From CAZWRN01 sp964636275 (GTDB lineage Bacteria > Patescibacteriota > Microgenomatia > Daviesbacterales > UBA10151): 64,000 nucleotides of DNA. Both the position numbers and the translations under genes were made by a program. The stretch is taken from the NCBI GenBank assembly GCA_964636275.1, contig CAZWRN010000001.1:118815-182814 (forward strand). The letters run 5' to 3'. Positions 32,067 through 40,710 of this stretch are shown piece after piece; position 1 is the first letter of the stretch; the number at the start of each line of letters is the position of its first letter. The notes beneath the pieces were generated by a model, which saw only the letters and a list, made by a program, of their open reading frames with translations, was not told the origin of the DNA and searched no databases.

Positions 32067-33905
32067 ATGAAATCATTTAAACCACAACAACAGACTAATA
32101 CGCAAAACGTAACACGCAATACGAGTACTCAAAAACCAACCATATACCATAATCCGCAGCCAGCGGGGGGAAATACTGTGCAGCAATCAGCTATCGGCTC
32201 TCAGCCATCAGCAAAAAACAGTAATCAGAATCAGCAGAAGAATCAACCAATGGGTGATACAGTGCGACTGATTCCATTGGGTGGTGTAGGCGATGTGACT
32301 AAAAACATGTATGTATATGAGTATAAAAATGACATCGTCATCGTCGACTGTGGTGTATCTTTTCCGGAAGAGAGTATGCCGGGGGTCGATTTGGTAATTC
32401 CGGATATTAGTTATTTGCGAGATAAAAAATCTAAAATCCGTGGTATTGTGATCACTCACGGGCACGATGATCATTATGGAGCGTTGCCATATATCTGGCC
32501 AGAGCTGGATGTGCCCATTTACTCTCAAAAACTGACCTGTGGACTGATTCGTTCTAAATTCAGTGAGCACAAATTGCCAAAAGACAAGATCAAGGAGATG
32601 AAAATTACTGATACTGTTCAGTTGGGCGCCTTTAAAATTTCGGTATATCAGGTTTCTCATTCGGTCCCAGATTCAACAGGAGTGGTTTTGGAGACGCCAG
32701 TAGGCACTATTATCCATCAGGCTGACTTTAAAATAGATTGGACACCGGTAAATGGACAGGTCCCCGATGTGGGTCGGGTAGCTGAGTTGGGACGAAAAGG
32801 GGTACTGATGATGACTATTGATTGTCTTCGCAGTGAAAAGCCTGGTTATACTATTTCCGAAAAAACCATTCAGCCAACATTTGAAAAAATTGAAGCTGAG
32901 ACCAGGGGGCAGTTGATCATTACCCTGATTACCTCCAATATCACCCGGATTCAGCAGGCTATAAATGTGGCTGTTCAGTCGGGTAGAAAAGTGGCATTTG
33001 TCGGTAGAAGCATGGAAAACAATGTTCAGGTGGCCAGAGATTTGGGCTATCTGCATGTTCCACCTGGAGTAGTGATCAATCAGGAAGAGGTTAGGCGATT
33101 TGCCCCAGAAAAACTAATGATTATTATTGCGGGTTCTTTGGGTCAGCCAGGTTCAGCCTTATCGCGGGCTGCTCATGGTGATCACAAAAATATTCGAATT
33201 AGTCCCACTGATACAGTTGTTTTTAGTGCCGATCCGATGCCGTCAGCTGAAATGTCTCAGGGGATGATAATTGATGCTTTAGCCAGAATTGGTTGTAAAG
33301 TGTATTATTCACGATTAACCGAAGATTTGCATGTTTCAGGTCACGCAGCCCAGGAAGAGTTGAAGCTGATGATCAATCTGGCTAAACCAAAAAACCTGAT
33401 GCCTATGGGTGGTAATTTCCGTCACATGAGGGCATTTTCCGATATGGTCAAAGAGATGGGGTATAAAGACAACCAGATCTTTGCGTTAAAAGAGGTACAG
33501 GCAATTGAGATCGGTCGTGATAAAGCCCGAATCGGTGAAAGAATCCGGGAAGAAAATGTCTATGTGGATGGGTTAGGGGTTGGAGATGTAGGGCAAATTA
33601 TTTTGCGAGACAGGCAGTTGATGAGTGAAGAGGGCGTGGTGGTGGTGATCGCTCGGGTTGATATGAAAACTGGCAAGTTGGAAGGTGAGCCGGATGTGAT
33701 GTCCCGAGGATTTGTCTTTGGTGAAAGTGGTCAGGATATTACTGGTGCTGCTAAAGAGATAGTTAAAAGTATCTTCTCAGGTCTTCATAGCGGACCGACA
33801 GATTTTAAATATATTCGCCATGAAGTGGAAGACAATTTAGGCAAGTTTTTCTACGAAGAAACCAAACGCAAACCGTTGATTTTGACAACGGTTGTAGAGA
33901 TTTAA
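32067..33905 (+). CDS. rnj: ribonuclease J
   Basis: 613 residues from MKSFKPQQQTN; a TTG start 10 codons upstream would read the repeat. A Gln/Asn-rich N-terminal extension of about 60 residues contains the repeat-derived QQSAIGSQPSAKNSNQ. The metallo-beta-lactamase core has HGHDDH (131-136) and the beta-CASP domain has VAFVGRSMENNVQVA and SGHAAQEELKLMINLAKPKNLMPMGGNFRHM; the C-terminal domain is present. RNase J is a 5'-3' exonuclease and endonuclease that works with PNPase in RNA decay. Co-located with pnp. Confidence 0.95.
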   Translation: MKSFKPQQQTNTQNVTRNTSTQKPTIYHNPQPAGGNTVQQSAIGSQPSAKNSNQNQQKNQPMGDTVRLIPLGGVGDVTKNMYVYEYKNDIVIVDCGVSFPEESMPGVDLVIPDISYLRDKKSKIRGIVITHGHDDHYGALPYIWPELDVPIYSQKLTCGLIRSKFSEHKLPKDKIKEMKITDTVQLGAFKISVYQVSHSVPDSTGVVLETPVGTIIHQADFKIDWTPVNGQVPDVGRVAELGRKGVLMMTIDCLRSEKPGYTISEKTIQPTFEKIEAETRGQLIITLITSNITRIQQAINVAVQSGRKVAFVGRSMENNVQVARDLGYLHVPPGVVINQEEVRRFAPEKLMIIIAGSLGQPGSALSRAAHGDHKNIRISPTDTVVFSADPMPSAEMSQGMIIDALARIGCKVYYSRLTEDLHVSGHAAQEELKLMINLAKPKNLMPMGGNFRHMRAFSDMVKEMGYKDNQIFALKEVQAIEIGRDKARIGERIREENVYVDGLGVGDVGQIILRDRQLMSEEGVVVVIARVDMKTGKLEGEPDVMSRGFVFGESGQDITGAAKEIVKSIFSGLHSGPTDFKYIRHEVEDNLGKFFYEETKRKPLILTTVVEI

Positions 33906-33950
33906 GCCCCCATGGCATTAATGCATAGCTGGGATTTATTGAAAATTGTA

Positions 33951-33978
33951 TTTTGTACTTTTTTATAAAAGTACAAAA
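33951..33978. terminator. 12-base-pair hairpin after rnj
   Basis: Perfect stem TTTTGTACTTTT / AAAAGTACAAAA with loop TTAT. AT-rich and T-flanked on both sides, so it could act as a bidirectional terminator. Confidence 0.55.
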
Positions 33979-33982
33979 AATC

Positions 33983-34114
33983 GTCACGCAGGAAAGTCGG
34001 CCTAAATATGTTCAGTCGCTTAACGGGGGAATGTCTGCCCCCTCCGGCAAAGCCGGACCTCCCCCTGTTGCGCTCCCTCTCAAATTTTTAACGGCCTTTG
34101 TTTCAATGCGTGAC
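33983..34114. mobile_element. 132-base GC-rich element with terminal inverted repeats (MITE-like candidate)
   Basis: Ends GTCACGCA (33983-33990) and TGCGTGAC (34107-34114) are exact inverted repeats, with GAAAGTCGGCC and GGCCTTTGTTTC continuing imperfectly inward. The interior is far richer in G and C than the surroundings and holds TCCGGCAAAGCCGGA and GGGGGAA...CCCCC hairpins. One strand can also be read through as a short open frame ending at 34122-34124, but this does not look like a protein. Confidence 0.45.
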
Positions 34115-34167
34115 TTTCTTTAATGTTTATTGTTGAATTGTGTATTTGTTAAAGGTAAAGTAAAAAA

Positions 34168-35199
34168 ATGGAAAATAATTCACTAACCGCTATAAGAGGT
34201 GTTAAAGTTGGTCATTCTACGCATCCGGATAAACTTACTGGGTGCACTTTTATTTCTTTTGATGAAGAATATCCTGTGGCGTACAAATCATATGGGGGTG
34301 CGCCCGGCACATATGCTACTGAAAATCTGAATAATGGAATGTCGTTTGCTTTGAGAAATGGATTGTTCATAGCGGGTGGAAGTTTGAATGGTCTTACTTC
34401 CGCTGCTTCAATTATTGATAGATTAGTTCAAAAAAAATCTGGATTAAAAGTGGGAAATACTTGGTTACCCGCAATTAGCGGAGCTATTGTTTGGGACTTA
34501 GGCGTTGAAATTTCTCAATATGATTTCAATTATGGAAAAGAAGCAGTTGATAATTTATCTAATGAACCTGTTAAAAATGGCAATGTGGGAGCAGGTACCG
34601 GTACTACTGTGGGTAAGTTTCAATATTTAGAAAAAGGCATCAGTAGTGGAGCGATGAAATCTGGTGTCGGTTCAGCCAGGGTTGACCTAGGAAATGGGAT
34701 TATGATTTGCGCCTTATCCGTCGTTAATGCATTGGGCAACATTGTAAATAGGGATGGTACTGTTCTGGCGGGTAATAGAAATGAAGAAGGTGGATTTACT
34801 GATTTTGATGAAGTCGGTAATTTTGTTACAACAAAAAAATCAAATACTACTATATCTGTCGTAGGAATAAATGTTGATTTAAAAAATAGAGAAGCATATG
34901 AAAGAATCGCTCACTTTGGTGCGCAAGGTCAGATTAGAGCTATAAATCCCGTCCAAACTTCAATTGATGGAGATACGGTTTTTGTTTTTTCTTCAAAAGA
35001 GATTAGTAACCCGCTTAATTCTTTTGGTAAATACTGGCAAACTCCTGCTTGGCCAGAATTTACCATTGACATGATTGGTTACGTAGCATCTAAAGCAGTA
35101 CAACTAAGTATTTACGATGCCTGTACTTCTGCAGAAACAATTGATTTTAAAGGAGCATACAAAGGAATTATTCCCTCGGCTGCAGATTATAGAAAATGA
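34168..35199 (+). CDS. P1-family aminopeptidase/esterase (DmpA/BapA-like, Ntn hydrolase)
   Basis: 343 residues. GVKVGHSTHPDKLTGCTFI, GGAPGTYATENL, GVGSARVDLGNGIMICALSVVNALGNIVNRDG and NTTISVVGINVDL...RAINPVQTSIDGDTVFVFSS are family P1 (S58) hallmarks. These enzymes self-cleave before the nucleophile, here probably Thr227 in N226-T227-T228. Substrates are N-terminal D- or beta-residues of short peptides, not predictable here. AAAGG upstream gives a normal start. Codon use (AGA and TTA, few CTG) differs from neighbours, and the gene follows the GC-rich element; acquisition by transfer is plausible. Confidence 0.85.
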   Translation: MENNSLTAIRGVKVGHSTHPDKLTGCTFISFDEEYPVAYKSYGGAPGTYATENLNNGMSFALRNGLFIAGGSLNGLTSAASIIDRLVQKKSGLKVGNTWLPAISGAIVWDLGVEISQYDFNYGKEAVDNLSNEPVKNGNVGAGTGTTVGKFQYLEKGISSGAMKSGVGSARVDLGNGIMICALSVVNALGNIVNRDGTVLAGNRNEEGGFTDFDEVGNFVTTKKSNTTISVVGINVDLKNREAYERIAHFGAQGQIRAINPVQTSIDGDTVFVFSSKEISNPLNSFGKYWQTPAWPEFTIDMIGYVASKAVQLSIYDACTSAETIDFKGAYKGIIPSAADYRK

Positions 35200-35200
35200 G

Positions 35201-35208
35201 TGTATAAT
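35201..35208 (+). promoter_or_regulatory. -10 element of the HAD gene (leaderless)
   Basis: TATAAT at 35203-35208, seven bases before the ATG at 35216, inside the last codons and stop region of the P1 peptidase gene. No good -35 is seen. Confidence 0.45.
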
Positions 35209-35215
35209 CACAGCT

Positions 35216-35689
35216 ATGGTTAAAGCACTTCTGTTCGATTTCTCCCGCGTTTTGTTATTTCCCAAAGGTTCAGATCCGGTTGAGTCTCTCAACGGGAAAT
35301 ATCGTGAGCTGCTGGAGCAGGGGGAGTTTGATTTTTTTGAGCATTACCGGCTCAATGAAGAGTTGATGGACTTTATTTATAAGCTCCAAGATGACTACGA
35401 ACTGTTTCTTTTTACCAGCGAAACTATCCAGGAAGCACCGGAGTTGAAAGAAGAACTAAGTGTATTCAAGCGAATTTTTTCTGGAACCAGGATGAATCTG
35501 GATAAAAAAGAGCCGGTAGCTTATGAAACAATCGCTCGTGAGATTGGGGCTGATATCGAAGAGATTGTTTTCATTGATGATTCGATGCTCAATCTGACAG
35601 CGGCTGCTCAGGCTGGGATGCAGGTGATCCACTATCAAAACAATGAACAGCTGTTTGATACTTTTAAAATCCTGGCTATCGTCCCCTAA
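35216..35689 (+). CDS. HAD-superfamily hydrolase
   Basis: 157 residues. Motif I is FDFSRVLLF, with the nucleophile Asp followed by Ser where phosphatases normally have a second Asp. Motif II Thr/Ser is in FLFTSETIQ, motif III Lys in MNLDKKEPVAYE, motif IV IVFIDDSMLNL. The loss of the second Asp of motif I suggests a dehalogenase-like or weak phosphatase chemistry. The start is set by the promoter and by the alignment of motif I near the N-terminus. Confidence 0.75.
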   Translation: MVKALLFDFSRVLLFPKGSDPVESLNGKYRELLEQGEFDFFEHYRLNEELMDFIYKLQDDYELFLFTSETIQEAPELKEELSVFKRIFSGTRMNLDKKEPVAYETIAREIGADIEEIVFIDDSMLNLTAAAQAGMQVIHYQNNEQLFDTFKILAIVP

Positions 35690-35950
35690 ATCATTTTAAA
35701 CATAAAATACTCACATAAAACCCATAGTCAATGTGGTATACTAAGTATATCCTATGTTAGCTGCCCGCTACCGTATTTATCCATCTTTTCAAAGCGAGAT
35801 TCTTTTTCTGAGTGGAGCGAAGAATCTCTGAACTTGTTTCAGGACTTGTCCTCGCATACGCGAGAGATCCTTCATTTCATTCAGGATAAGCTCCTGGCAT
35901 GATTGATATTCTGATGACAGGAGAAGAAAATTGCAGTAAGATTAATTACT
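35690..35950. other. 261-base gap with small peptide frame and TTCGAC/CAGGAT repeat array
   Basis: TGG-TATACT extended -10 (35734-35742) precedes an ATG at 35754 opening a 25-codon frame that begins MLAARYRIYPSFQ. The frame then runs into a repeat hairpin (GAGATTCTT/AAGAATCTC), GGACTTGTCC, and ATCCTTCATTTCATTCAGGATAA, a relative of the TTCGAC repeat. ftsK follows. Confidence 0.5.
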
Positions 35951-38116
35951 ATGGCGAGACGAAAATCTATTTATTCATTGCCCAAGCTCAAACTAAAGCC
36001 TAAAACGGCTTTAGCCATCTCTACTTTTGGATCATTTTTCCTGGCTCTTGTCACATTAGCTTCCTTTGCGGCTCCGACATCTTTTCTGTCTTTTTGGCGA
36101 GATTACCTGTTTACCAATCTGGGAACTACGGCGGTGTTAACTCCGGTGGTGTTGGCTTTATCTGGCTTGGTTTTGCATAAAGTTAAATGGAAGATTGGCC
36201 AGATGAATGTTTTGGTGGGGTTGATTACGATAATGGTCGCTTTAATGGGTTTATTAGGCGCTGCGAGCGAACGAGTAGGGGGAGCTTTAGGTACTTTTAT
36301 CTGGAGTCAGTTGGTAGAGATACTCAGTGCGCCATTTAGTGCAGTAGTTTTAATTGGGGTGCTAGGTATCGGATTAGTGGTCATGCTTCAAGCTTCGTTT
36401 GATCAGATAGTCGGATTTTTTGGAGCGCTATTTGGTATTACTAAAACGGTTGGAAGTGTGGCCGGTAAAGGGGTGGGGGCTTTGGGCAAGGCCAATCAGT
36501 TTATTCCAAAAGTCGGAGAGATGAAATTAAGAGGTATAGATGAGCCGGTTGCTCCAAAGGTTGTGGCTAAACAGCCGGTTAAAGAAGCGATAATGGCCGA
36601 GACTTTAGTTCAAAATGTCGCTGGTCAAAGTAAAGTTTGGCGTTATCCACCATTGTCACTCTTGTCTGATAAAGGTGGAGCTCCAGCCGATAGAGGAGAT
36701 GTCAAAAAGAATGCTAGTGTGATCGAAAGAATGTTGGAATCTTTTGGTATTCAGGCCAGGGTAGCTGAAGTAAATGGTGGACCAGCTGTGACACAGTATG
36801 CTCTGGATATTGCGGCTGGAACTAAGATTACAAAAATAGCCAATTTACAGCATGATATCGCCTTGTCACTGGCTACTCGTACTGGAACAGTTCGTATTGA
36901 AGCCCCTATTCCAGGTAAATCTTTAGTTGGTATTGAAGTACCAAATGCTTCTTTGGAAGTAGTGATGTTAAAGACCGTCGTAGCTTCAGATGAGATGAAA
37001 AAACACAAATCCAAGCTGGCTGTAACTTTAGGTAAAGATACAGGGTCCAATCCAATCATTGTTGATATCGACAAAATGCCGCATATGTTGATTGCGGGTA
37101 CCACTGGTTCTGGTAAATCTGTTTTGATGCATGCTTTGCTGACGTCACTTTTATTTAGAAATTCTCCAGATGAGTTGAAGTTGATTTTGATCGATCCAAA
37201 GCGAGTGGAAATGGCCAATTATAACGATATTCCGCATCTTTTGACCCCTGTTATAGTCGAACCAGAGAAAATTCTGTCGGCTCTAAAATGGGCTACAGCC
37301 GAGATGGATAGGCGTTATAAACTTTTTCAACAAGTTGGTGTTAGAAATATTCAGTCATACAATGAGATGTCTGGTTTTCAAGCGTTGCCATATATTGTGA
37401 TTTTTATTGATGAGCTGGCAGATTTGATGATGTTTGCGCCAGTTGAAGTAGAGGATGCCATTACCCGTTTAGCTCAGTTGGCTCGAGCGGTTGGCATTCA
37501 TTTGGTGATTGCGACTCAGCGACCTTCGGTGGATGTTATTACCGGTTTGATGAAAGCCAATATCCCTTGTAGGATCGCTTTTAATGTCTCTTCGATGATT
37601 GATTCCCGGGTGATTATTGATGGGCCTGGAGCTGAGAAATTACTTGGGCGGGGAGATATGCTTTATATGCCCCCAGATGCATCAAAGCCGATGCGTATTC
37701 AGGGTGTCTATGTGACAGATCAGGAGATTAGGGATCTGGTTAGTTATTTGAAGAGTCAGGGAGTTGATCCGGCTTACGCTGATGAGATCGTCAATCAAAA
37801 AGTCACTGTCAAAGGAAAAGCGATTGGAGGAGGAGCAGATGATGATGGGGATAAAGATCCGTTGTTTGATGAAGCTGTGAAAACAGTTTGCCAATATGAC
37901 CGCGCTTCGGCTTCTTTGCTGCAACGTCGTTTGAAAGTAGGATATGCTCGGGCCGCTCGTATTATTGATGAATTGGAAATGGCTGGGGTGATTGGAGCTG
38001 GTGAGGGAAGTAAACCTCGTGAAGTACTGGTGCGTAATGCCAATGAATTTTTAAATGGTGGATCTAGTGGTGGAGAGGATGACCCAATGGGCAACCCCCA
38101 ACCCCAGCAGTATTAA
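35951..38116 (+). CDS. ftsK: DNA translocase FtsK/SpoIIIE
   Basis: 721 residues. About four membrane helices in residues 15-165, a short linker, then the motor: alpha/beta domains with GTTGSGKSVLMHALLTSLL (Walker A), VIFIDELADLMM (Walker B), ATQRPSVDVITGLMKANIPCRIAFNVSS and SRVIIDGPGAEKLLGRGDMLY. The C-terminal gamma winged helix (AVKTVCQYDRASASLLQRRLKVGYARAARIIDELEMAGVIG) is present. It pumps chromosomal DNA through the division septum. The linker is short compared with E. coli FtsK. Confidence 0.96.
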   Translation: MARRKSIYSLPKLKLKPKTALAISTFGSFFLALVTLASFAAPTSFLSFWRDYLFTNLGTTAVLTPVVLALSGLVLHKVKWKIGQMNVLVGLITIMVALMGLLGAASERVGGALGTFIWSQLVEILSAPFSAVVLIGVLGIGLVVMLQASFDQIVGFFGALFGITKTVGSVAGKGVGALGKANQFIPKVGEMKLRGIDEPVAPKVVAKQPVKEAIMAETLVQNVAGQSKVWRYPPLSLLSDKGGAPADRGDVKKNASVIERMLESFGIQARVAEVNGGPAVTQYALDIAAGTKITKIANLQHDIALSLATRTGTVRIEAPIPGKSLVGIEVPNASLEVVMLKTVVASDEMKKHKSKLAVTLGKDTGSNPIIVDIDKMPHMLIAGTTGSGKSVLMHALLTSLLFRNSPDELKLILIDPKRVEMANYNDIPHLLTPVIVEPEKILSALKWATAEMDRRYKLFQQVGVRNIQSYNEMSGFQALPYIVIFIDELADLMMFAPVEVEDAITRLAQLARAVGIHLVIATQRPSVDVITGLMKANIPCRIAFNVSSMIDSRVIIDGPGAEKLLGRGDMLYMPPDASKPMRIQGVYVTDQEIRDLVSYLKSQGVDPAYADEIVNQKVTVKGKAIGGGADDDGDKDPLFDEAVKTVCQYDRASASLLQRRLKVGYARAARIIDELEMAGVIGAGEGSKPREVLVRNANEFLNGGSSGGEDDPMGNPQPQQY

Positions 38117-38126
38117 TTTAGATTTG

Positions 38127-38135
38127 TGATATTCT
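38127..38135 (+). promoter_or_regulatory. extended -10 of the J-domain protein gene (leaderless)
   Basis: TGA-TATTCT (38127-38135), then six bases, then the ATG at 38142. It lies 11 bases after the ftsK stop. Confidence 0.5.
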
Positions 38136-38141
38136 ATATAT

Positions 38142-39377
38142 ATGTCAAGTTCTCCAGAACAAACTCGTGATATTCAAAGAGAGATTGTGTATGGAAGTAT
38201 AAGGAATCAAGTAAGCAGGGAACTATTAAGAAAAGAAGTGCCTGATGATATTACCTTTAATAAGCGAGAGTATGGTAATCGGCAGAAGCAAATGAATTTT
38301 AGCCTGTTGCTTCAGAATGAAGGTGGCAATATTTATTCCTATCTGCTTGGGATTGCTGCAACAGCAAAAAATCCTAATCAATTATCAAACGCAATAAGTT
38401 CTTTTGGTGTTTTATCTTCGTTGAGGCGTTACTCTCAGCAAGGCAGAGATCAAGTCGACCAAGCAGAAAATGAATTTCTTGGAAAAACATATCCTCCGGT
38501 CGAAGCTACTGCTGTTGCACGGTCTATGGAGGGTACATTGCTATCAATTTGGAACAAAACAAAACATCATGAAGGTATTTTGGTTGATTACATTAATCAG
38601 GAACTCACGCCGTTTAATAATAAAGAGCAGATAAATAAATATATGATTGAAAGTTTTATTCTGACTCTAATTGATAAAAATATTCCGGTTGAGTTTAAAA
38701 AGTTTTTACTTAGACGATTTGAATCTTTGAGTTTTGGAAATTCATCTTATACAGGGGTTGATGGTCAATTTGGTGCTTCGGCTAGTATTTGGAAAAATGT
38801 TGATGCTTCATGGGTACTGCCAGAACTTTTTGGTGCAAAGGGGTTTAATGGAGATCCAAGAGATAGAGAGATTGCTGAGCTTAGATATAAATTGCGCCAG
38901 TTTCAAAATAAAGAAGATGGTGTCGATACAATAGATGCTCAGAAAGCTGAGAGTCAGAGATTAGAAGATGAAATAAGTCAATTGCGGAATCAATTGGAAG
39001 AAAAACAAAGGAGAGTAGATCAGCTCACTTCAGATAATTACCGTTTACAACAAAGTAATGCCGGGCTTAAAGAAGAAAATGCTCGTCTACGCCATGAAAG
39101 CACTGCAACTGTTCGTGAACCTGCTCGAAGATCTCCTTGGGATGTCTTGGGTATAGATCGTCAAATGTGGGAAAAAGCCAATCAGAATAAAGATACTTCA
39201 GCGATGAGGCAGATGCTTAATACTGCTCGCAGGCCACTATTGATGAAATATCACCCAGACCAACATCCTAGTGTTAGAACTGATCCAGTGGTTAAAGAAT
39301 TGATGGATGAGAGAGCAAAGGAGATCAATAAAGCTGTTGATGATTTGGTTGTGATTTATAAATTGCCTCGAGTTTAG
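38142..39377 (+). CDS. coiled-coil protein with C-terminal J-like domain
   Basis: 411 residues. Residues 1-235 form a helical domain I do not recognise (with FLLRRFESLSFGNSSYTGVDGQFGASASIWKNVDASWVLPELFG). Residues about 245-325 are coiled coil (QRLEDEISQLRNQLEEKQRRVDQLTSDNYRLQQ). Residues 335-410 resemble a J domain (SPWDVLGIDRQMWEKA...LLMKYHPDQHPSVRTD...AKEINKAVDDL) and keep the HPD tripeptide, with an insert before it. It may recruit DnaK to a specific target. It overlaps the convergent regulator by four bases. Confidence 0.7.
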   Translation: MSSSPEQTRDIQREIVYGSIRNQVSRELLRKEVPDDITFNKREYGNRQKQMNFSLLLQNEGGNIYSYLLGIAATAKNPNQLSNAISSFGVLSSLRRYSQQGRDQVDQAENEFLGKTYPPVEATAVARSMEGTLLSIWNKTKHHEGILVDYINQELTPFNNKEQINKYMIESFILTLIDKNIPVEFKKFLLRRFESLSFGNSSYTGVDGQFGASASIWKNVDASWVLPELFGAKGFNGDPRDREIAELRYKLRQFQNKEDGVDTIDAQKAESQRLEDEISQLRNQLEEKQRRVDQLTSDNYRLQQSNAGLKEENARLRHESTATVREPARRSPWDVLGIDRQMWEKANQNKDTSAMRQMLNTARRPLLMKYHPDQHPSVRTDPVVKELMDERAKEINKAVDDLVVIYKLPRV

Positions 39378-40666
39378 CTGTTAATAAGTTTATAACCCCT
39401 GGTGCGGATGGTGAGGATTTCAAAATCTGATTTTTGTTTTTTTAATTTGGCTCGGACTCTGGCAACCAGACGATCCATCGCCCAGTCAGATACTTCCAGC
39501 GCTTCTTCTTCATCAGTCCAAACTGCTTCAATGATCTGATCCCTCTCACAGACTTGATTGAGATTTTTTTGTAAAAAAGTAAACAGAGCTAATTCTTTTT
39601 TGGTAAATTCAATACCGTTGTCTGCAGTTTGTGGCAGAGTGTGTGTTTTGATATAACTCCCCAAAAATGTGGTAAAAATCTGGTAGCCATGAGAGGTCTT
39701 TGTAACAAAACCCGTTTCTTCCAGGTATCTTTGATGTTTTATTTCGGTTGAAATTGCTGATCCTTCGATCATTTTTTTGAGAAGTTGCTGTTCGTCTGCC
39801 GTCAAACTTTCCCACAGTTCTTCGGCTTGCAGCATGATCCTTTCATCTTCAGTGATTTTTTGTATCACTTTTTCAAAAGGCAGCTGGTGATTTTCATTCA
39901 AGATAATTAGAGCAAGCTGCAAGAAACGGGTATGTCCACCTACCAGTTCAAATAGCTGTTTTTTTTGGTTGGTAGTTAGTTTGAGACCGTAGCGTACTTG
40001 ATAAGTATCCAAAAGGACTTCCTGATCTGATTGAGACGCTGGTTTTAAAAATATTGGTTTAGTAAAAGATGATAGAAAGGTTTTTTTGAGTTTGGGAATT
40101 AGATCTTCTAGAGGCCTAAAACAGGTGATCACAAATGATAGATGAGGATTCATTGAATCCTGTAACCCTTTTAAATTCGCAAAAAAGTTTTCAGTTGCTA
40201 CCTGCTGCATTCTGTCGAAACGAATGAGGAAGATAGTTGGCAAAAAGCCCAACTCAATGATCTTACTGAGAGTTTTGCGAATATTTTCAATCAACATAAA
40301 CTGGTCATTAATCTGGATACTGTTTAAGAAAAGATCCTGAATGTCTTTTTTGGTTTCTAGGGGAATGGTGGAACTATCCACCGCATCAACAATTCTTTTA
40401 AAAGTCAGAATCCAAAAAGGGAAGATTTCTCTTTCTACCATGTCATTTAAATCGACTGGTATGAATAAATGTTTTTTCTTATCTTGAATAAAGGTTTCCT
40501 GGATTTTTTGTTGGTATATGAAAAAACGCAGAAAATTGGAGATGCCGACTCGCTTCATTCCAATCAAAATGACTGAATGGCGGTTTTTTATTTCATGACC
40601 GAGCTCGGCTGCATCAGTTTGTCTAAAATAAAGCGGATAAAGAGTTTCTAATATATACTCTTCCAT
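39374..40666 (-). CDS. AAA-type ATPase-like protein with C-terminal OmpR/PhoB winged helix
   Basis: 430 residues. Residues 1-210 look like an AAA/STAND-type nucleotide-binding domain, but the P-loop reads GMKRVGIS (36-43): the catalytic Lys is replaced by Ile. A Walker-B-like TIFLIRFD follows. Residues about 215-340 are helical. Residues 350-430 are a trans_reg_C winged helix (FTKKELALFTFLQKNLNQVCERDQIIEAVWTDEE...MDRLVARVRAKLKK...ILTIRTRGYKLI). Probably a transcription regulator that senses a ligand or partner without hydrolysing ATP. The gene has a leaderless promoter. Confidence 0.75.
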   Translation of the reverse strand: MEEYILETLYPLYFRQTDAAELGHEIKNRHSVILIGMKRVGISNFLRFFIYQQKIQETFIQDKKKHLFIPVDLNDMVEREIFPFWILTFKRIVDAVDSSTIPLETKKDIQDLFLNSIQINDQFMLIENIRKTLSKIIELGFLPTIFLIRFDRMQQVATENFFANLKGLQDSMNPHLSFVITCFRPLEDLIPKLKKTFLSSFTKPIFLKPASQSDQEVLLDTYQVRYGLKLTTNQKKQLFELVGGHTRFLQLALIILNENHQLPFEKVIQKITEDERIMLQAEELWESLTADEQQLLKKMIEGSAISTEIKHQRYLEETGFVTKTSHGYQIFTTFLGSYIKTHTLPQTADNGIEFTKKELALFTFLQKNLNQVCERDQIIEAVWTDEEEALEVSDWAMDRLVARVRAKLKKQKSDFEILTIRTRGYKLINS

Positions 40667-40673
40667 GGGCGAA

Positions 40674-40702
40674 ATTGTACTGCAAAGCTAGGTGTAAAGC
40701 AA
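40674..40702 (-). promoter_or_regulatory. leaderless promoter of the AAA/winged-helix regulator
   Basis: Reverse strand TTGCTT (40702-40697), 17 bases, TACAAT (40679-40674), seven bases, ATG at 40666. Confidence 0.6.
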
Positions 40703-40710
40703 ACCAGATA

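Noticed and set aside
32208..32660. Reverse ORF of 150 codons
   Set aside because: Antisense to the RNase J metallo-beta-lactamase core.
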